57,748 nt of DNA from DASWFI01 sp036394315 (GCA_036394315.1 DASWFI010000052.1:1-57748); one strand, 5' to 3'; shown: positions 41,478 through 49,347, numbered from the stretch's first letter. The notes: generated from the sequence alone by a model not told the origin. Made by a program: numbers and translations.

Positions 41478-42534
41478 ATCTTGGAATTTGCTCGAACTCT
41501 GTTAAAACTAACACATCCTTCAAGGCCGGTAAGTCCTCCAAAACTATTCCACAGCCGCGTACCACGCAAGTCAGAGGATCATCAGCCACGGTCACGGGCA
41601 TGCCAGTTTCTTCGGCGATCAGTTTATCCAATCCGCGGAGTAAAGCTCCACCGCCGGCAATAGTAATCCCGCGATCCATAATGTCAGCAATAAGTTCGGG
41701 TGGCGTTTCTTCCACTACTAATTTGATGCTGTTTAAAATAATTTTCACCGAGCTGGCAATCGCCGCGCGGATCTGTTCATCATTGACCATGACTTCCTTG
41801 GGCAGGCCAGTCACCAAGTCCCGACCGCGGATCGGAGTTTTGAGCCGCTCGCGCAAAGGCAACGCGGAGCCGATTTTAATCTTCACATCTTCGGCAGTTC
41901 GTTCTCCCAACAACAAATTAAATTCGTCGCGGGCAAACTGGATTATATTTTCATTCATTTCATCTCCTGCCACCCGGATGCTGCGCGAAACCACAATTCC
42001 GCCCAGAGAAATGACGGCAATTTCCGCAGTCCCGCCGCCAATATCCACGATGAAAGAACCATTCGGATCCTGGACCGGCAATCTAGCGCCTATGGCGGCA
42101 GCCATCGGCTCTTCGATCAAAAAAGCAATCCTGGCCCCGGCATTGAGAGCGGCATCCTGTACTGCGCGTTTTTCGACTTCAGTGACCCCGGATGGAATGC
42201 CGATCACCACCTGCGGCCGGGAAAGAAACCCGAGAGCGGATTGATTGACTTTATCGATAAAGTATTTAAGCATCTGTTCCGTGATTTCGAAATCAGAAAT
42301 CACACCGTCCACCAAAGGACGGTGAGCCACGATGTGAGCCGGCGTCCGACCGACCATGCGCTTGGCTTCGTCGCCGATAGCTAAAATCTGGCGAGTTTTT
42401 TGATTTATGGCCACCACTGACGGCTCATTAATAACAATACCCTTGCCTTTAACGTAAACAAGGGTGTTGGCGGTACCTAAATCAATGCCTATATCTTTGG
42501 AAAATTTGTCGTAAACAAAATCAAGAATTGCCAT
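41476..42534 (-). CDS. mreB: Rod shape-determining protein MreB (copy 1, mre operon)
   Basis: A 352-residue bacterial actin. Phosphate-binding and nucleotide motifs are present: DIGIDLGTANTLVYVKGKGI (about residues 15-34), FIVDIGGGTAEIAVISLGGI, and the adenosine segment GITIAGGGALLRGLDKLI. It polymerises at the membrane and organises wall elongation. The N-terminal MAILDFVYDKFSKD may help membrane binding. It is the first gene of the mreB-mreC-mreD-mrdA unit, with proS 36 bases upstream. A second copy with 335 residues lies at 50.8 kb. Confidence 0.96.
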   Translation of the reverse strand: MAILDFVYDKFSKDIGIDLGTANTLVYVKGKGIVINEPSVVAINQKTRQILAIGDEAKRMVGRTPAHIVAHRPLVDGVISDFEITEQMLKYFIDKVNQSALGFLSRPQVVIGIPSGVTEVEKRAVQDAALNAGARIAFLIEEPMAAAIGARLPVQDPNGSFIVDIGGGTAEIAVISLGGIVVSRSIRVAGDEMNENIIQFARDEFNLLLGERTAEDVKIKIGSALPLRERLKTPIRGRDLVTGLPKEVMVNDEQIRAAIASSVKIILNSIKLVVEETPPELIADIMDRGITIAGGGALLRGLDKLIAEETGMPVTVADDPLTCVVRGCGIVLEDLPALKDVLVLTEFEQIPR

Positions 42535-42570
42535 TTCAGAAAATTAACATTAAAGGATTGATTTTGGTTT

Positions 42571-43812
42571 TTAAATTTTAGTTTTTAGACTCTTCGTGAG
42601 GTCCTTTACTTTAACGATAGAAGTTTTGTCCGTGTTTCGGTCTTTAATTTCAACTGAATCGTCTTTAAGAGTTTTATCCGAGACCAAAATTCGCTTAGGA
42701 ATCCCGATTAAATCTGCGTCGGCAAATTTTTCGCCAGCACGTGCGTCTCTTTGGTCATATAGTACCGAAAACCCGACGCTCTGTAAAGTTTCATAAAGCT
42801 TATCAGCTGCTTTTTCATCTCCAGCAATATTTATCAGATGCAAATCGAAAGGCGAGACACTTTTGGGCCAGATAATCCCCTTCTCGTCGTGAGAAGTTTC
42901 CACAATAGTTCCCAATAATCTCGAGGGTCCGATTCCATAAGAAGCCATAATAACAGGTTTTTTGCTTCCATCTTTGTCTGTGAAGGATAAGCCCAGTGCT
43001 TCAGAAAATTTAGTGCCTAATTTGAAGATATTGCCGACTTCGATAGCTCGTCCTTGAGTCAATTTTCCACTACACTTAGGACATTTATCCGCCAAGTTCA
43101 ATTCTCCTGCGACTTCTTTATTAGCCGTATAGTCGCATGCTTCACAATAAAAAATTGTATCCTCGCCGCTTTCGGATAAAACCTGGAACTCATCTGAGAA
43201 TTTGGAAAATAGACCGCCTGAAGCCAAAGTTCTTCGAGCGTCCAGGCCAACTCGCTTAAATACATTCGCGTAAGCAACAGCTGCTTTTTCGTAAAACCTA
43301 TCTAGATCTTCTTGGCTTGCATGAAAACTATACAAATCTTTCATCAAAAACTCGCGTCCCCGCAAAACACCGGACTTTGCTCTTGGTTCATTGCGAAATT
43401 TCGTTTGAATTTGATAAACAGCTTTGGGTAAATCCTTATAAGAGCTTATGTAATGTTTGGCAATAACCGTGAGAGGTTCTTCATGAGTCCAACCCAAACC
43501 CATTTGTTTGCCTGATGCATCTTCAAATTGGTACATGACATCAGCTGCGGACGTCCATCTACCTGTAGCAGCCCAAGTTTCTTTGTTTTGCAGAATTGAC
43601 ATATGCAATTCTTGTCCGCCAATTGCATTCATTTCCTCACGGATGATTTGATTGATTTTTTGTAAAACGGAATAGCCCAGTGGTAAATATTCGTAAACGC
43701 CAGCCATAACCTTATGCACAAATCCAGCACGATTTAAAAATTGAGCATTAACTGCTTGTTCATCCTTCGGAGCTTCACGTAAAGTTTTCGTAAATAATTC
43801 GGATTGCTTCAT
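42571..43812 (-). CDS. proS: Prolyl-tRNA synthetase, short form with a zinc ribbon in place of the editing insertion
   Basis: A 413-residue class IIa synthetase. Motif 2 region TKFRNEPRAKSGVLRGREFL and motif 3 region ASYGIGPSRLLGTIVET are clear. The roughly 180-residue editing insertion of typical bacterial ProRS is absent; in its place lie about 40 residues with four cysteines, Cys223, Cys226, Cys244 and Cys247 (FYCEACDY and DKCPKCSG), a likely zinc ribbon. Editing of Ala-tRNA-Pro would then need a free-standing protein. The promoter (TTGTCA 43845-43850, 17 bases, TATAAT 43822-43827, minus strand) places the start of transcription about three bases before the ATG. Confidence 0.95.
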   Translation of the reverse strand: MKQSELFTKTLREAPKDEQAVNAQFLNRAGFVHKVMAGVYEYLPLGYSVLQKINQIIREEMNAIGGQELHMSILQNKETWAATGRWTSAADVMYQFEDASGKQMGLGWTHEEPLTVIAKHYISSYKDLPKAVYQIQTKFRNEPRAKSGVLRGREFLMKDLYSFHASQEDLDRFYEKAAVAYANVFKRVGLDARRTLASGGLFSKFSDEFQVLSESGEDTIFYCEACDYTANKEVAGELNLADKCPKCSGKLTQGRAIEVGNIFKLGTKFSEALGLSFTDKDGSKKPVIMASYGIGPSRLLGTIVETSHDEKGIIWPKSVSPFDLHLINIAGDEKAADKLYETLQSVGFSVLYDQRDARAGEKFADADLIGIPKRILVSDKTLKDDSVEIKDRNTDKTSIVKVKDLTKSLKTKI

Positions 43813-43821
43813 AGTGCATGA

Positions 43822-43872
43822 ATTATAGCAATTCCGGAAAATATTGACAAAACCCCGAAAAAGGTGTGTAAT
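43822..43872. promoter_or_regulatory. Divergent promoters with overlapping -35 boxes (proS / orphan gene)
   Basis: Plus strand: TTGACA (43844-43849), 17 bases, TGTAAT (43867-43872). Minus strand: TTGTCA (43845-43850), 17 bases, TATAAT (43822-43827). The two -35 boxes share five base pairs, so both promoters probably cannot be occupied at once. Confidence 0.75.
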
Positions 43873-43935
43873 TACCTACTGACAAGGGCTAAATTCATAA
43901 GGAATCTGCCAATTCACGCCAAGCAAGGAGGACAC

Positions 43936-44130
43936 TTGGACTGCTGCATTTGCAACGACGGCACTTCCGCGCTGCGCGTGGTCAATGGCAAAGGCTACTG
44001 CAAGCTTCACCAGTACCGGGCCTACACCGAACAGAAAAAAGTATGTGTGCAATTCGACAGAGCCCGACACCGCACCGAAACGATCAAAATTAAGCTAGAG
44101 GGTAAACGTACGCGCCGTCCGCTCGTCTAG
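43936..44130 (+). CDS. Orphan 64-residue zinc-finger-like protein
   Basis: AAGGAGG lies five bases upstream of a TTG at 43936; the longer upstream frame starts inside the promoter and is rejected. The product begins MDCCICNDGTSALRVVNGKG and has a C-x-x-C (Cys3, Cys6) and C-x-x-H (Cys22, His25) arrangement, followed by a very basic tail (RHRTETIKIKLEGKRTRRPL). It resembles a small zinc finger that could bind RNA or DNA. The composition is clearly GC-richer than proS and rseP on either side. A terminator follows about 110 bases downstream. No family is recognised. Confidence 0.68.
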   Translation: MDCCICNDGTSALRVVNGKGYCKLHQYRAYTEQKKVCVQFDRARHRTETIKIKLEGKRTRRPLV

Positions 44131-44238
44131 TTTTCCGAGCGCCAGAACTTCGAAGAAACACAGTAGCGACCCCACTGCCTGAAGAACCGCCCCGCCGACC
44201 CGCTTGCAGGCATCGCCCTCCGGATCCGATCGAAAACG

Positions 44239-44270
44239 CCCCATCACCGCCAGGTGATCGGGGTTTTTTT
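44239..44270 (+). terminator. Intrinsic terminator after the 64-residue gene
   Basis: CCCCATCACC (44239-44248) pairs with GGTGATCGGGG (44253-44263), followed by TTTTTTT. Confidence 0.85.
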
Positions 44271-44295
44271 GCTTTCAAAAGGTAGTTAAACAAAT

Positions 44296-45411
44296 CTAAA
44301 ATATTCTTTGAAACAAATGTTTGAAGCCTTCGCTGTAATGAGCTATGTCTTTTACAGTAACTACGATCATAAGCAGGATTAACAGCATGAAGCCCACTGT
44401 ATTCGCCCAGGCTTCGGCAGTTTCCTTCATTTTCTTGCCACGAATTTTTTCTATCAATAAAAACAAAATTCGGCCGCCATCAAGCGCTGGAAACGGCATG
44501 ACGTTAATGATTGCCAGATTGATGGAAATCAAAGCGGTAAAGCGCAATAAGTAAATAAAGCCCATGGCTGTCATGTCGCGGGTCAGCACCGCTATTCCGA
44601 TAGGGCCGGATAATGCTGCCCCGACATTGCCGCCATGTAAAGCCTGACCGATAAGACTATAAAACGCTGTGACAGTCAGCACTATCAGATTAAATGTTAC
44701 CTGTAATCCTTTGATTGGCGCCTGGTACCAGGGATAGACTATTTCACCGATGCTACCAAGAGCCACTCCCAACGCTCCCTGGCCTTGAGGCGGCTTGGAT
44801 CTGGGGGTTAAAGTTTTTTCGAAAATGTCTTTACCGCGTTTAATCCTATAAACTGTGGGCTTATCAGCGGCGGCCTTAGTTAAATCCTGAGCTTCCTGAA
44901 TCGAATTCACGGGTTTGGAGCCAATTTTAAGAATATAGTCTTCAGGCTTTAAACCAGCTTTGTCTGCTGGTGAGTCCTTGGCTACTTCCAAAATTCCCAC
45001 GGAAACATTTTTTATTATCACATTACGCGGTAGTTGATCGCCTTCGTTGACCAATGTCGGCCAGCCGATGCTCAAAGCGAAACTGATAAGCACCCAGGCC
45101 AACACCACATTCATAGTGACCCCAGCGATCAGGACTATAAATCGCTGCCAGGCGGGTTTGTGGCCAAAACTTTGCGGATCAGAACTTTCACCGTTTTCCC
45201 CGACAATTTTTACAAATCCGCCCAGTGGTATAAGATTGATCGAGTAAATAGTCTCACCTTTTTTTATGCCGAAAATTCTTGGCGGGAAACCAAAACCGAA
45301 TTCGTCGACTTTCATGCCGGATTTTTTAGCCGCCACAAAATGCCCAAGCTCATGGACAAACACGAGCAGTCCTAAAATCGCAATGAAAACAACAATTGTA
45401 AGTAAAATCAT
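44296..45411 (-). CDS. rseP: Site-2 membrane metalloprotease RseP
   Basis: A 371-residue M50-family intramembrane protease. The first helix carries the zinc motif VHELGHFVAAKKSG (H-E-x-x-H, about residues 20-24). A PDZ domain follows (about 130-215, AKDSPADKAGLKPEDYILKI). The last helices contain the third zinc ligand in NVMPFPALDGGRILFLLIEK. It cleaves membrane-embedded regulatory proteins or signal-peptide remnants. It overlaps frr by four bases, so the two are co-translated; in many bacteria frr and rseP are near neighbours. Confidence 0.95.
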   Translation of the reverse strand: MILLTIVVFIAILGLLVFVHELGHFVAAKKSGMKVDEFGFGFPPRIFGIKKGETIYSINLIPLGGFVKIVGENGESSDPQSFGHKPAWQRFIVLIAGVTMNVVLAWVLISFALSIGWPTLVNEGDQLPRNVIIKNVSVGILEVAKDSPADKAGLKPEDYILKIGSKPVNSIQEAQDLTKAAADKPTVYRIKRGKDIFEKTLTPRSKPPQGQGALGVALGSIGEIVYPWYQAPIKGLQVTFNLIVLTVTAFYSLIGQALHGGNVGAALSGPIGIAVLTRDMTAMGFIYLLRFTALISINLAIINVMPFPALDGGRILFLLIEKIRGKKMKETAEAWANTVGFMLLILLMIVVTVKDIAHYSEGFKHLFQRIF

Positions 45412-45968
45412 ATCGTTAGAACTTCCTTTTCCTTCGCTTCTGCAACTTTTTTGATCTCATCGTTAAAATTGTCTATCACTTTCTGCAGATCATCCTTACC
45501 CACTCGCAGATCGTCTTCAGAAATTTTCCCGTCTTTTTCCATTTTCTGAATTTCTTTCCAGACTTCTTCCCGCAGATTCCTGATGCTGACCCTGGCTTTC
45601 TCTGTCATTTGCCCCACGATCTTCACCAATTCCTTGCGCCTCTCTTCCGTCATCTGCGGAATAGTCAGACGAATATAAGCACCGTCATTAACAGGATTGA
45701 TTCCGAGATTTGAAGCTTGCACTGCTTTTTCTATATCCTTAAGCGCGTTTTTGTCATAGGGCTGGATCGCTATCTGGCGCGGTTCGGGCACGGTGATTTG
45801 GGCGATTGTTAAAAGCGGCGTGGTTGCCCCGTAATATTCCACATTCAAATGCTCCACCAACGAAGCATTAGCGCGTCCCGTGCGAAGAGTGGCTAATTCA
45901 GATTTAAAATGTTCGACGACTTTGGCGAATTCGGGTTCTTTTTTATTTATGGCGTCTAAGTTAGACAT
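45408..45968 (-). CDS. frr: Ribosome recycling factor
   Basis: A 186-residue protein of normal length that splits post-termination ribosomes with EF-G. Characteristic segments are ELATLRTGRANASLVEHLNV, VPEPRQIAIQPYDKNALKDI and the helical LVKIVGQMTEKARVSIRNLR. It overlaps rseP and follows the beta-propeller lipoprotein gene by 27 bases on the same strand. Confidence 0.96.
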   Translation of the reverse strand: MSNLDAINKKEPEFAKVVEHFKSELATLRTGRANASLVEHLNVEYYGATTPLLTIAQITVPEPRQIAIQPYDKNALKDIEKAVQASNLGINPVNDGAYIRLTIPQMTEERRKELVKIVGQMTEKARVSIRNLREEVWKEIQKMEKDGKISEDDLRVGKDDLQKVIDNFNDEIKKVAEAKEKEVLTI

Positions 45969-45995
45969 AAGTATTCCTCTCCGTGCATTCGTAGC

Positions 45996-47054
45996 CTATT
46001 GGCTTCTTAATCCTAAATAAATGATATTGGAGCTAATGGGATTAATTACGATTGTATGCACTACAGAACTAGTTGGCAAGGTCTTAGTTTCCCAACTTAA
46101 GCCCCCATTAGTGCTTTTATACACTACAGAAGCCACGGAAGCGAAAAGATTGTTGGAATCGCCTGGATTTACGCTTATGGCTGAAACCCGCAAAGCGGCA
46201 TTCTTGACGGGAAGAGCAATGAAAGACCAATCCTTGCCTTCGTTTACGCTTCTATACACCCCTTCCTCAGTACCTAAATATAGCACTCCGGCCTGTCTTT
46301 GATCCAGTCCCAAATCGTAGAAAGCACTCACAGAAGTAGCGCTTTTATTTAGGGAATTTAAATTATCCCCGCTCAATGAATCCGAAAGCGCTGTCCAGGT
46401 GACGCCCATGTCGTTGCTTTTATACAAACCCTTTTTGAAAGTTAAGGCATAGGCGGTATTGGAAGGACCAAATGCAACCTTGATCACTTTGTTAGAAAAA
46501 TCTTTGGTCGCCTGCCACGTCCGACCACTGTCAGTGGAACGGATCAGCTCGCCACTATTCAATCCGGCTAAAACCGTGGACGAACTGGAACTGGACACAG
46601 CCACGGACAAAACCGTATTATTTTTCGATGGTTCTGTGTATGCATCCGTCCAGGAACTACCGCCGTCGGTACTTTTGATAATTTTTCCGTTTTCGCCGAC
46701 TATACCTGCCACATAAACGGTTGATGAGGAAAATCTATCCATCGCAATCGCAGCCACAGTAATACCGGAAAGAGTGTATTTCCAGCTTTTGGCCCCATTC
46801 TCCGACTTGTAGATACCACTGCTGCTACCAGCATATAGAATGTCCGGATTGTTCGGATCGAGCGCAAAAGCATTTATAGAATAATTGCTTATGTCACCTT
46901 TAATGGCTAACTTGCTGGCCGAGATATATGTTTGGCCGTTGTCTTCGGATTTAAAAATTCCCTTAGTCCCGCCGCCGAAATCAAAAAAGTCACCAGAATT
47001 GCAACTGGCAGCTAAAAATGAAAGGCTAAAAATTAAAATTAAAAATTTCTTCAT
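45996..47054 (-). CDS. Lipoprotein with seven-bladed Asp-box beta-propeller
   Basis: A 352-residue exported protein with a lipoprotein signal (LSFLAASC, Cys18). Seven Asp-box type repeats are visible: SEDNGQTY, SENGAKSW, STDGGSSW, STDSGRTW, SNDMGVTW, SVNEGKDW and STNGGLSW, each closing a blade that begins with segments like DILYAGSSSGIYKS. This is a sortilin/VPS10- or YCF48-like seven-bladed propeller anchored at the outer membrane face. Such folds bind proteins or glycans and are not necessarily enzymes. It shares four bases with holB. Confidence 0.85.
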   Translation of the reverse strand: MKKFLILIFSLSFLAASCNSGDFFDFGGGTKGIFKSEDNGQTYISASKLAIKGDISNYSINAFALDPNNPDILYAGSSSGIYKSENGAKSWKYTLSGITVAAIAMDRFSSSTVYVAGIVGENGKIIKSTDGGSSWTDAYTEPSKNNTVLSVAVSSSSSSTVLAGLNSGELIRSTDSGRTWQATKDFSNKVIKVAFGPSNTAYALTFKKGLYKSNDMGVTWTALSDSLSGDNLNSLNKSATSVSAFYDLGLDQRQAGVLYLGTEEGVYRSVNEGKDWSFIALPVKNAALRVSAISVNPGDSNNLFASVASVVYKSTNGGLSWETKTLPTSSVVHTIVINPISSNIIYLGLRSQ

Positions 47055-47905
47055 GATGTACTTAACATCAAATTCGTCAAAAGCAACTTGGTATTTACAT
47101 TCTGCTCCAAAAATCGACGGGAGATAGCCAGCTGCGAAATTTTACGCGCCACTTGTTTGGTGGCTGTCTGGTGCAGGATGTGCTGCAGTTGAAGCAGCCA
47201 ATTATCCATCAAATTTTTTATTTCCGAAGTTTCCATATTCGCGATTTCATAAGCAGTAATCAGCCTCTCGGCGAGTTTTTCACCCATGAAAATTTCAAAG
47301 TACTGTTCGGAGCTAGCAATCTCTTCCAGATAATCTTCATTAGCGGCAATTTTTAACGCCAGTCCCGGCTTGCCCGCAGCCAGAGTTTCTATTACCCGAT
47401 ATTTCTCGCGATCCAATTTCGCGGGTAACAAATTTTCATAATCTGAAAACGCGACGGTGCCGAAAGTAATTTTCTGGGATCGGGACAAAACCGTCTTAGG
47501 CAAACGATTGGGGTTACTCGTGATCAAAATCATAAAGGTATGGGCTTTTGGCTCTTCCAAAACTTTAAGCAAAGCATTGGCTGCTTCCGTAGTCATCTGA
47601 TCTGCGCTATCGATCAGGGCCACTTTGTATTTGGCTTGATAAGGCTTCAGCGACAATTTGTATGTCAGCTCTCGGATCTGCTCGATCTTGATACCATCAG
47701 CCCCGGCAATCTCCAAAAAATCTGGGTGAAAATATTCTTCACCGGTCCCGGACCCTAACATCTCCTGTGCCAATCTTTTCGCCACTGTCCGCTTGCCCAC
47801 AGCTTCCGGTCCTGCAAATACATAAGCATGAGCTAATTTACCAGCTTCGAAAGCTTTTTTGAGAAGTTTTATTTGGTTTCTATGACCCGCAATCTGCCAA
47901 TCCAT
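47051..47905 (-). CDS. holB: DNA polymerase III delta-prime-like clamp-loader subunit
   Basis: A 284-residue AAA+-fold protein. It has AHAYVFAGPEAVGKRTVAKR (P-loop region), LIDSADQMTTEAANALLKVL with the LEEPK segment and ITSNPNRLPKTVLSRSQKIT. These are the delta-prime/DnaX-type motifs. The zinc-binding cysteines of DnaX are absent, which favours HolB. It completes the clamp loader with DnaX (2.9-4.4 kb). It is the first gene of the minus-strand unit 44296-47905. Confidence 0.9.
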   Translation of the reverse strand: MDWQIAGHRNQIKLLKKAFEAGKLAHAYVFAGPEAVGKRTVAKRLAQEMLGSGTGEEYFHPDFLEIAGADGIKIEQIRELTYKLSLKPYQAKYKVALIDSADQMTTEAANALLKVLEEPKAHTFMILITSNPNRLPKTVLSRSQKITFGTVAFSDYENLLPAKLDREKYRVIETLAAGKPGLALKIAANEDYLEEIASSEQYFEIFMGEKLAERLITAYEIANMETSEIKNLMDNWLLQLQHILHQTATKQVARKISQLAISRRFLEQNVNTKLLLTNLMLSTS

Positions 47906-47928
47906 GCGTTAATTATACCAGACCCCAG

Positions 47929-47993
47929 CCCAGTAGTGAAATTCGATTTTAAGCCTTAAATGCGGGGGTATTTATCGAATTTCTACTACTGGG
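47929..47993. repeat. 19/20-bp inverted repeat upstream of holB and the coiled-coil gene
   Basis: CCCAGTAGTGAAATTCGAT (47929-47947) and ATCGAATTTCTACTACTGGG (47974-47993) are reverse complements except for one inserted base, around a 26-base loop. The right arm abuts the first copy of GGTTTGACAAAATAG. Confidence 0.7.
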
Positions 47994-48043
47994 TTTGACA
48001 AAATAGTGGTCGGTTTGACAAAATAGCCGAAATAGTCTATAGT
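47992..48043 (+). promoter_or_regulatory. Promoter with duplicated -35 region
   Basis: GGTTTGACAAAATAG occurs at 47992-48006 and again at 48012-48026, 20 bases apart. The second TTGACA (48015-48020) with a 17-base spacer and TATAGT (48038-48043) makes a good promoter for the gene at 48191. The upstream copy is an apparent decoy -35 or activator site. Confidence 0.7.
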
Positions 48044-48080
48044 ATCAAGTTGCACATTCCGTGCCACAAGGAGGACGAAA

Positions 48081-48098
48081 ATGCAAACTCAGAGATAA
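48081..48098 (+). CDS. Five-codon mini-ORF in a structured leader
   Basis: AAGGAGG lies six bases before ATG CAA ACT CAG AGA TAA, encoding MQTQR. Downstream, GCAGAAGAG and CTCTTCTGC can form a long-range helix before the main gene's own Shine-Dalgarno. A strong initiation site on so short a frame suggests a leader peptide that controls the downstream gene. No regulatory amino acid run is visible. Confidence 0.4.
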   Translation: MQTQR

Positions 48099-48190
48099 AA
48101 TTCTTGGCTTTTCAATTGCAGAAGAGTTAACTTCAGGTAATCCTGCCTGATGATCACAATCTCTTCTGCTAACAGCAGGGGAGGTTCGTG

Positions 48191-48784
48191 ATGATCAGCA
48201 ACATCAACATCGCCAGCGCTTCGGAACAGTACCGCAAGTCCGTCCGGATTTGCCGCGACGTGTTCGCGGCTACGAATCGGACGTTCCAGGAACCCAAGGG
48301 CGTCACGGAGCTCATCCGCAAGGCAAGGGAGCTCTACGCGGACAACAACGAAGCGGCGGCCGTGAAAGAGGTGGAACATGCTGACAGATGGCTGAACGGG
48401 ATCGCGAGGAAGGTTCTCCTCGGCGGCATCGAGCACTTCGAGGGTCGCATCAAGGAACTCTCCTTCATGTCGCTCGACAGCGACATCATGGAGCGGATGG
48501 AGGCGCAGCTGAAAGACTTCTGCGTCGCGATCACGCTCGAGGAAGAGTCGACCTCCTACGAGCTTCGCGTCGAGGCATACAAGGAGCTCGGCGCGACGGT
48601 CAACGGTGCCCGGGCGGAGCAGTTCGCCCGTAACGAGGAGCGTGAGCGACGTGCTCACGAGCAAGTCCAGCGACAGGAAGAGGAGCGTCGGCAGCGCCGG
48701 CTAGAGCAAGAGCGGATGCGGGCCGAACAGGAGGCTGCAGCTCGCGCAACCCGCGAGAAGCAGTTTGATCAACTCTTCGGCTGA
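48191..48784 (+). CDS. GC-rich orphan 197-residue coiled-coil protein
   Basis: The ATG at 48191 follows GGGGAGG by six bases; the GTG codon directly before it is less well placed. The N-terminal 130 residues are helical (EQYRKSVRICRDVFAATNRT). The C-terminal third is a long charged coiled coil (NEERERRAHEQVQRQEEERR, then RRLEQERMRAEQEAAARATR). No signal peptide, membrane helix or catalytic motif is seen. Two hand-counted 60-base lines of the gene have 63 and 70 percent GC, against about 37 percent in a line of the lipoprotein gene, a strong sign of separate origin or selection. A GC-rich hairpin follows the stop. Confidence 0.75.
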   Translation: MISNINIASASEQYRKSVRICRDVFAATNRTFQEPKGVTELIRKARELYADNNEAAAVKEVEHADRWLNGIARKVLLGGIEHFEGRIKELSFMSLDSDIMERMEAQLKDFCVAITLEEESTSYELRVEAYKELGATVNGARAEQFARNEERERRAHEQVQRQEEERRQRRLEQERMRAEQEAAARATREKQFDQLFG

Positions 48785-48793
48785 TCGTCGACT

Positions 48794-48819
48794 GGGACGC
48801 GCCTCACAAGGCGCGTCCC
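48794..48819 (+). terminator. GC-rich hairpin after the coiled-coil gene
   Basis: GGGACGCGCC (48794-48803), TCACAA loop, GGCGCGTCCC (48810-48819). It is followed by ACTATAGATTTC rather than a clean T-run. Confidence 0.6.
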
Positions 48820-48868
48820 ACTATAGATTTCTATTAGTCTCTACCTCCATCGTTAGCTAAACGGAAAA

Positions 48869-48979
48869 TTGAGCGAATTGCTCAAGAGAAAATTGTTTAC
48901 AACAACTACTCAAGACAACTCGCTCAAGCGGAACGTTCTAGCAGCGTTCCCCTAGTTCCACCAGAATGATCTGGGGGAA
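48869..48979 (+). ncRNA. Riboswitch-like leader with mutually exclusive helices
   Basis: TTGAGC (48869-48874) can pair with GCTCAA (48880-48885) as a local hairpin, or, extended to TTGAGCGA, with TCGCTCAA (48920-48927). Next, GGAACG (48930-48935) can pair with CGTTCC (48945-48950), but the overlapping TTCCCCTAG (48947-48955) can instead pair with CTGGGGGAA (48971-48979). Two linked switches of this kind before a coding region suggest a regulatory RNA. It precedes the orphan gene at 49018. No known riboswitch class was recognised. Confidence 0.45.
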
Positions 48980-49017
48980 TTGGTTTTCCAAAGGGCTAGC
49001 TCGACCGGAGGTGCCCC

Positions 49018-49338
49018 ATGGCGCAGTCCCCGATTACTCCAGTGGAAACTCTGGAGTATGATCTCTCGCGTTCGTCTAGCCTCGAGGTTCAATACCTCGA
49101 TGGCCTAGGCGAACGCAAGGAGGTCAGGGGCAGCAGTGCGTACATCGAGATGAGGCTCGTGGTGCCTCAGACCGATGGGGAGAAGGTGGCAGTGGCATTC
49201 GAAAGAGTGTTGCTTGCCACCCTCAACGAGCAGGATCGTTGCTACTGCGGTGATGAGGTGTGCGAGTGCAGCGACATCGAGTCGCGGCCATTTGCACACT
49301 GGGTCGCATACTATGGTAGGCTCGTCCGCCTGCCGTAG
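49018..49338 (+). CDS. Orphan 106-residue protein with CxC/CxC cluster
   Basis: ATG at 49018 lies six bases after GGAGG. The protein begins MAQSPITPVETLEYDLSRSS and contains CYCGDEVCECSD near the C-terminus, a four-cysteine cluster likely to bind a metal. It ends in aromatic and basic residues (AHWVAYYGRLVRLP). No signal peptide or membrane helix is seen. It is GC-rich compared with surrounding housekeeping genes, has a structured leader and is followed by a strong terminator. No family is recognised. Confidence 0.7.
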   Translation: MAQSPITPVETLEYDLSRSSSLEVQYLDGLGERKEVRGSSAYIEMRLVVPQTDGEKVAVAFERVLLATLNEQDRCYCGDEVCECSDIESRPFAHWVAYYGRLVRLP

Positions 49339-49347
49339 CAGTTCGAA

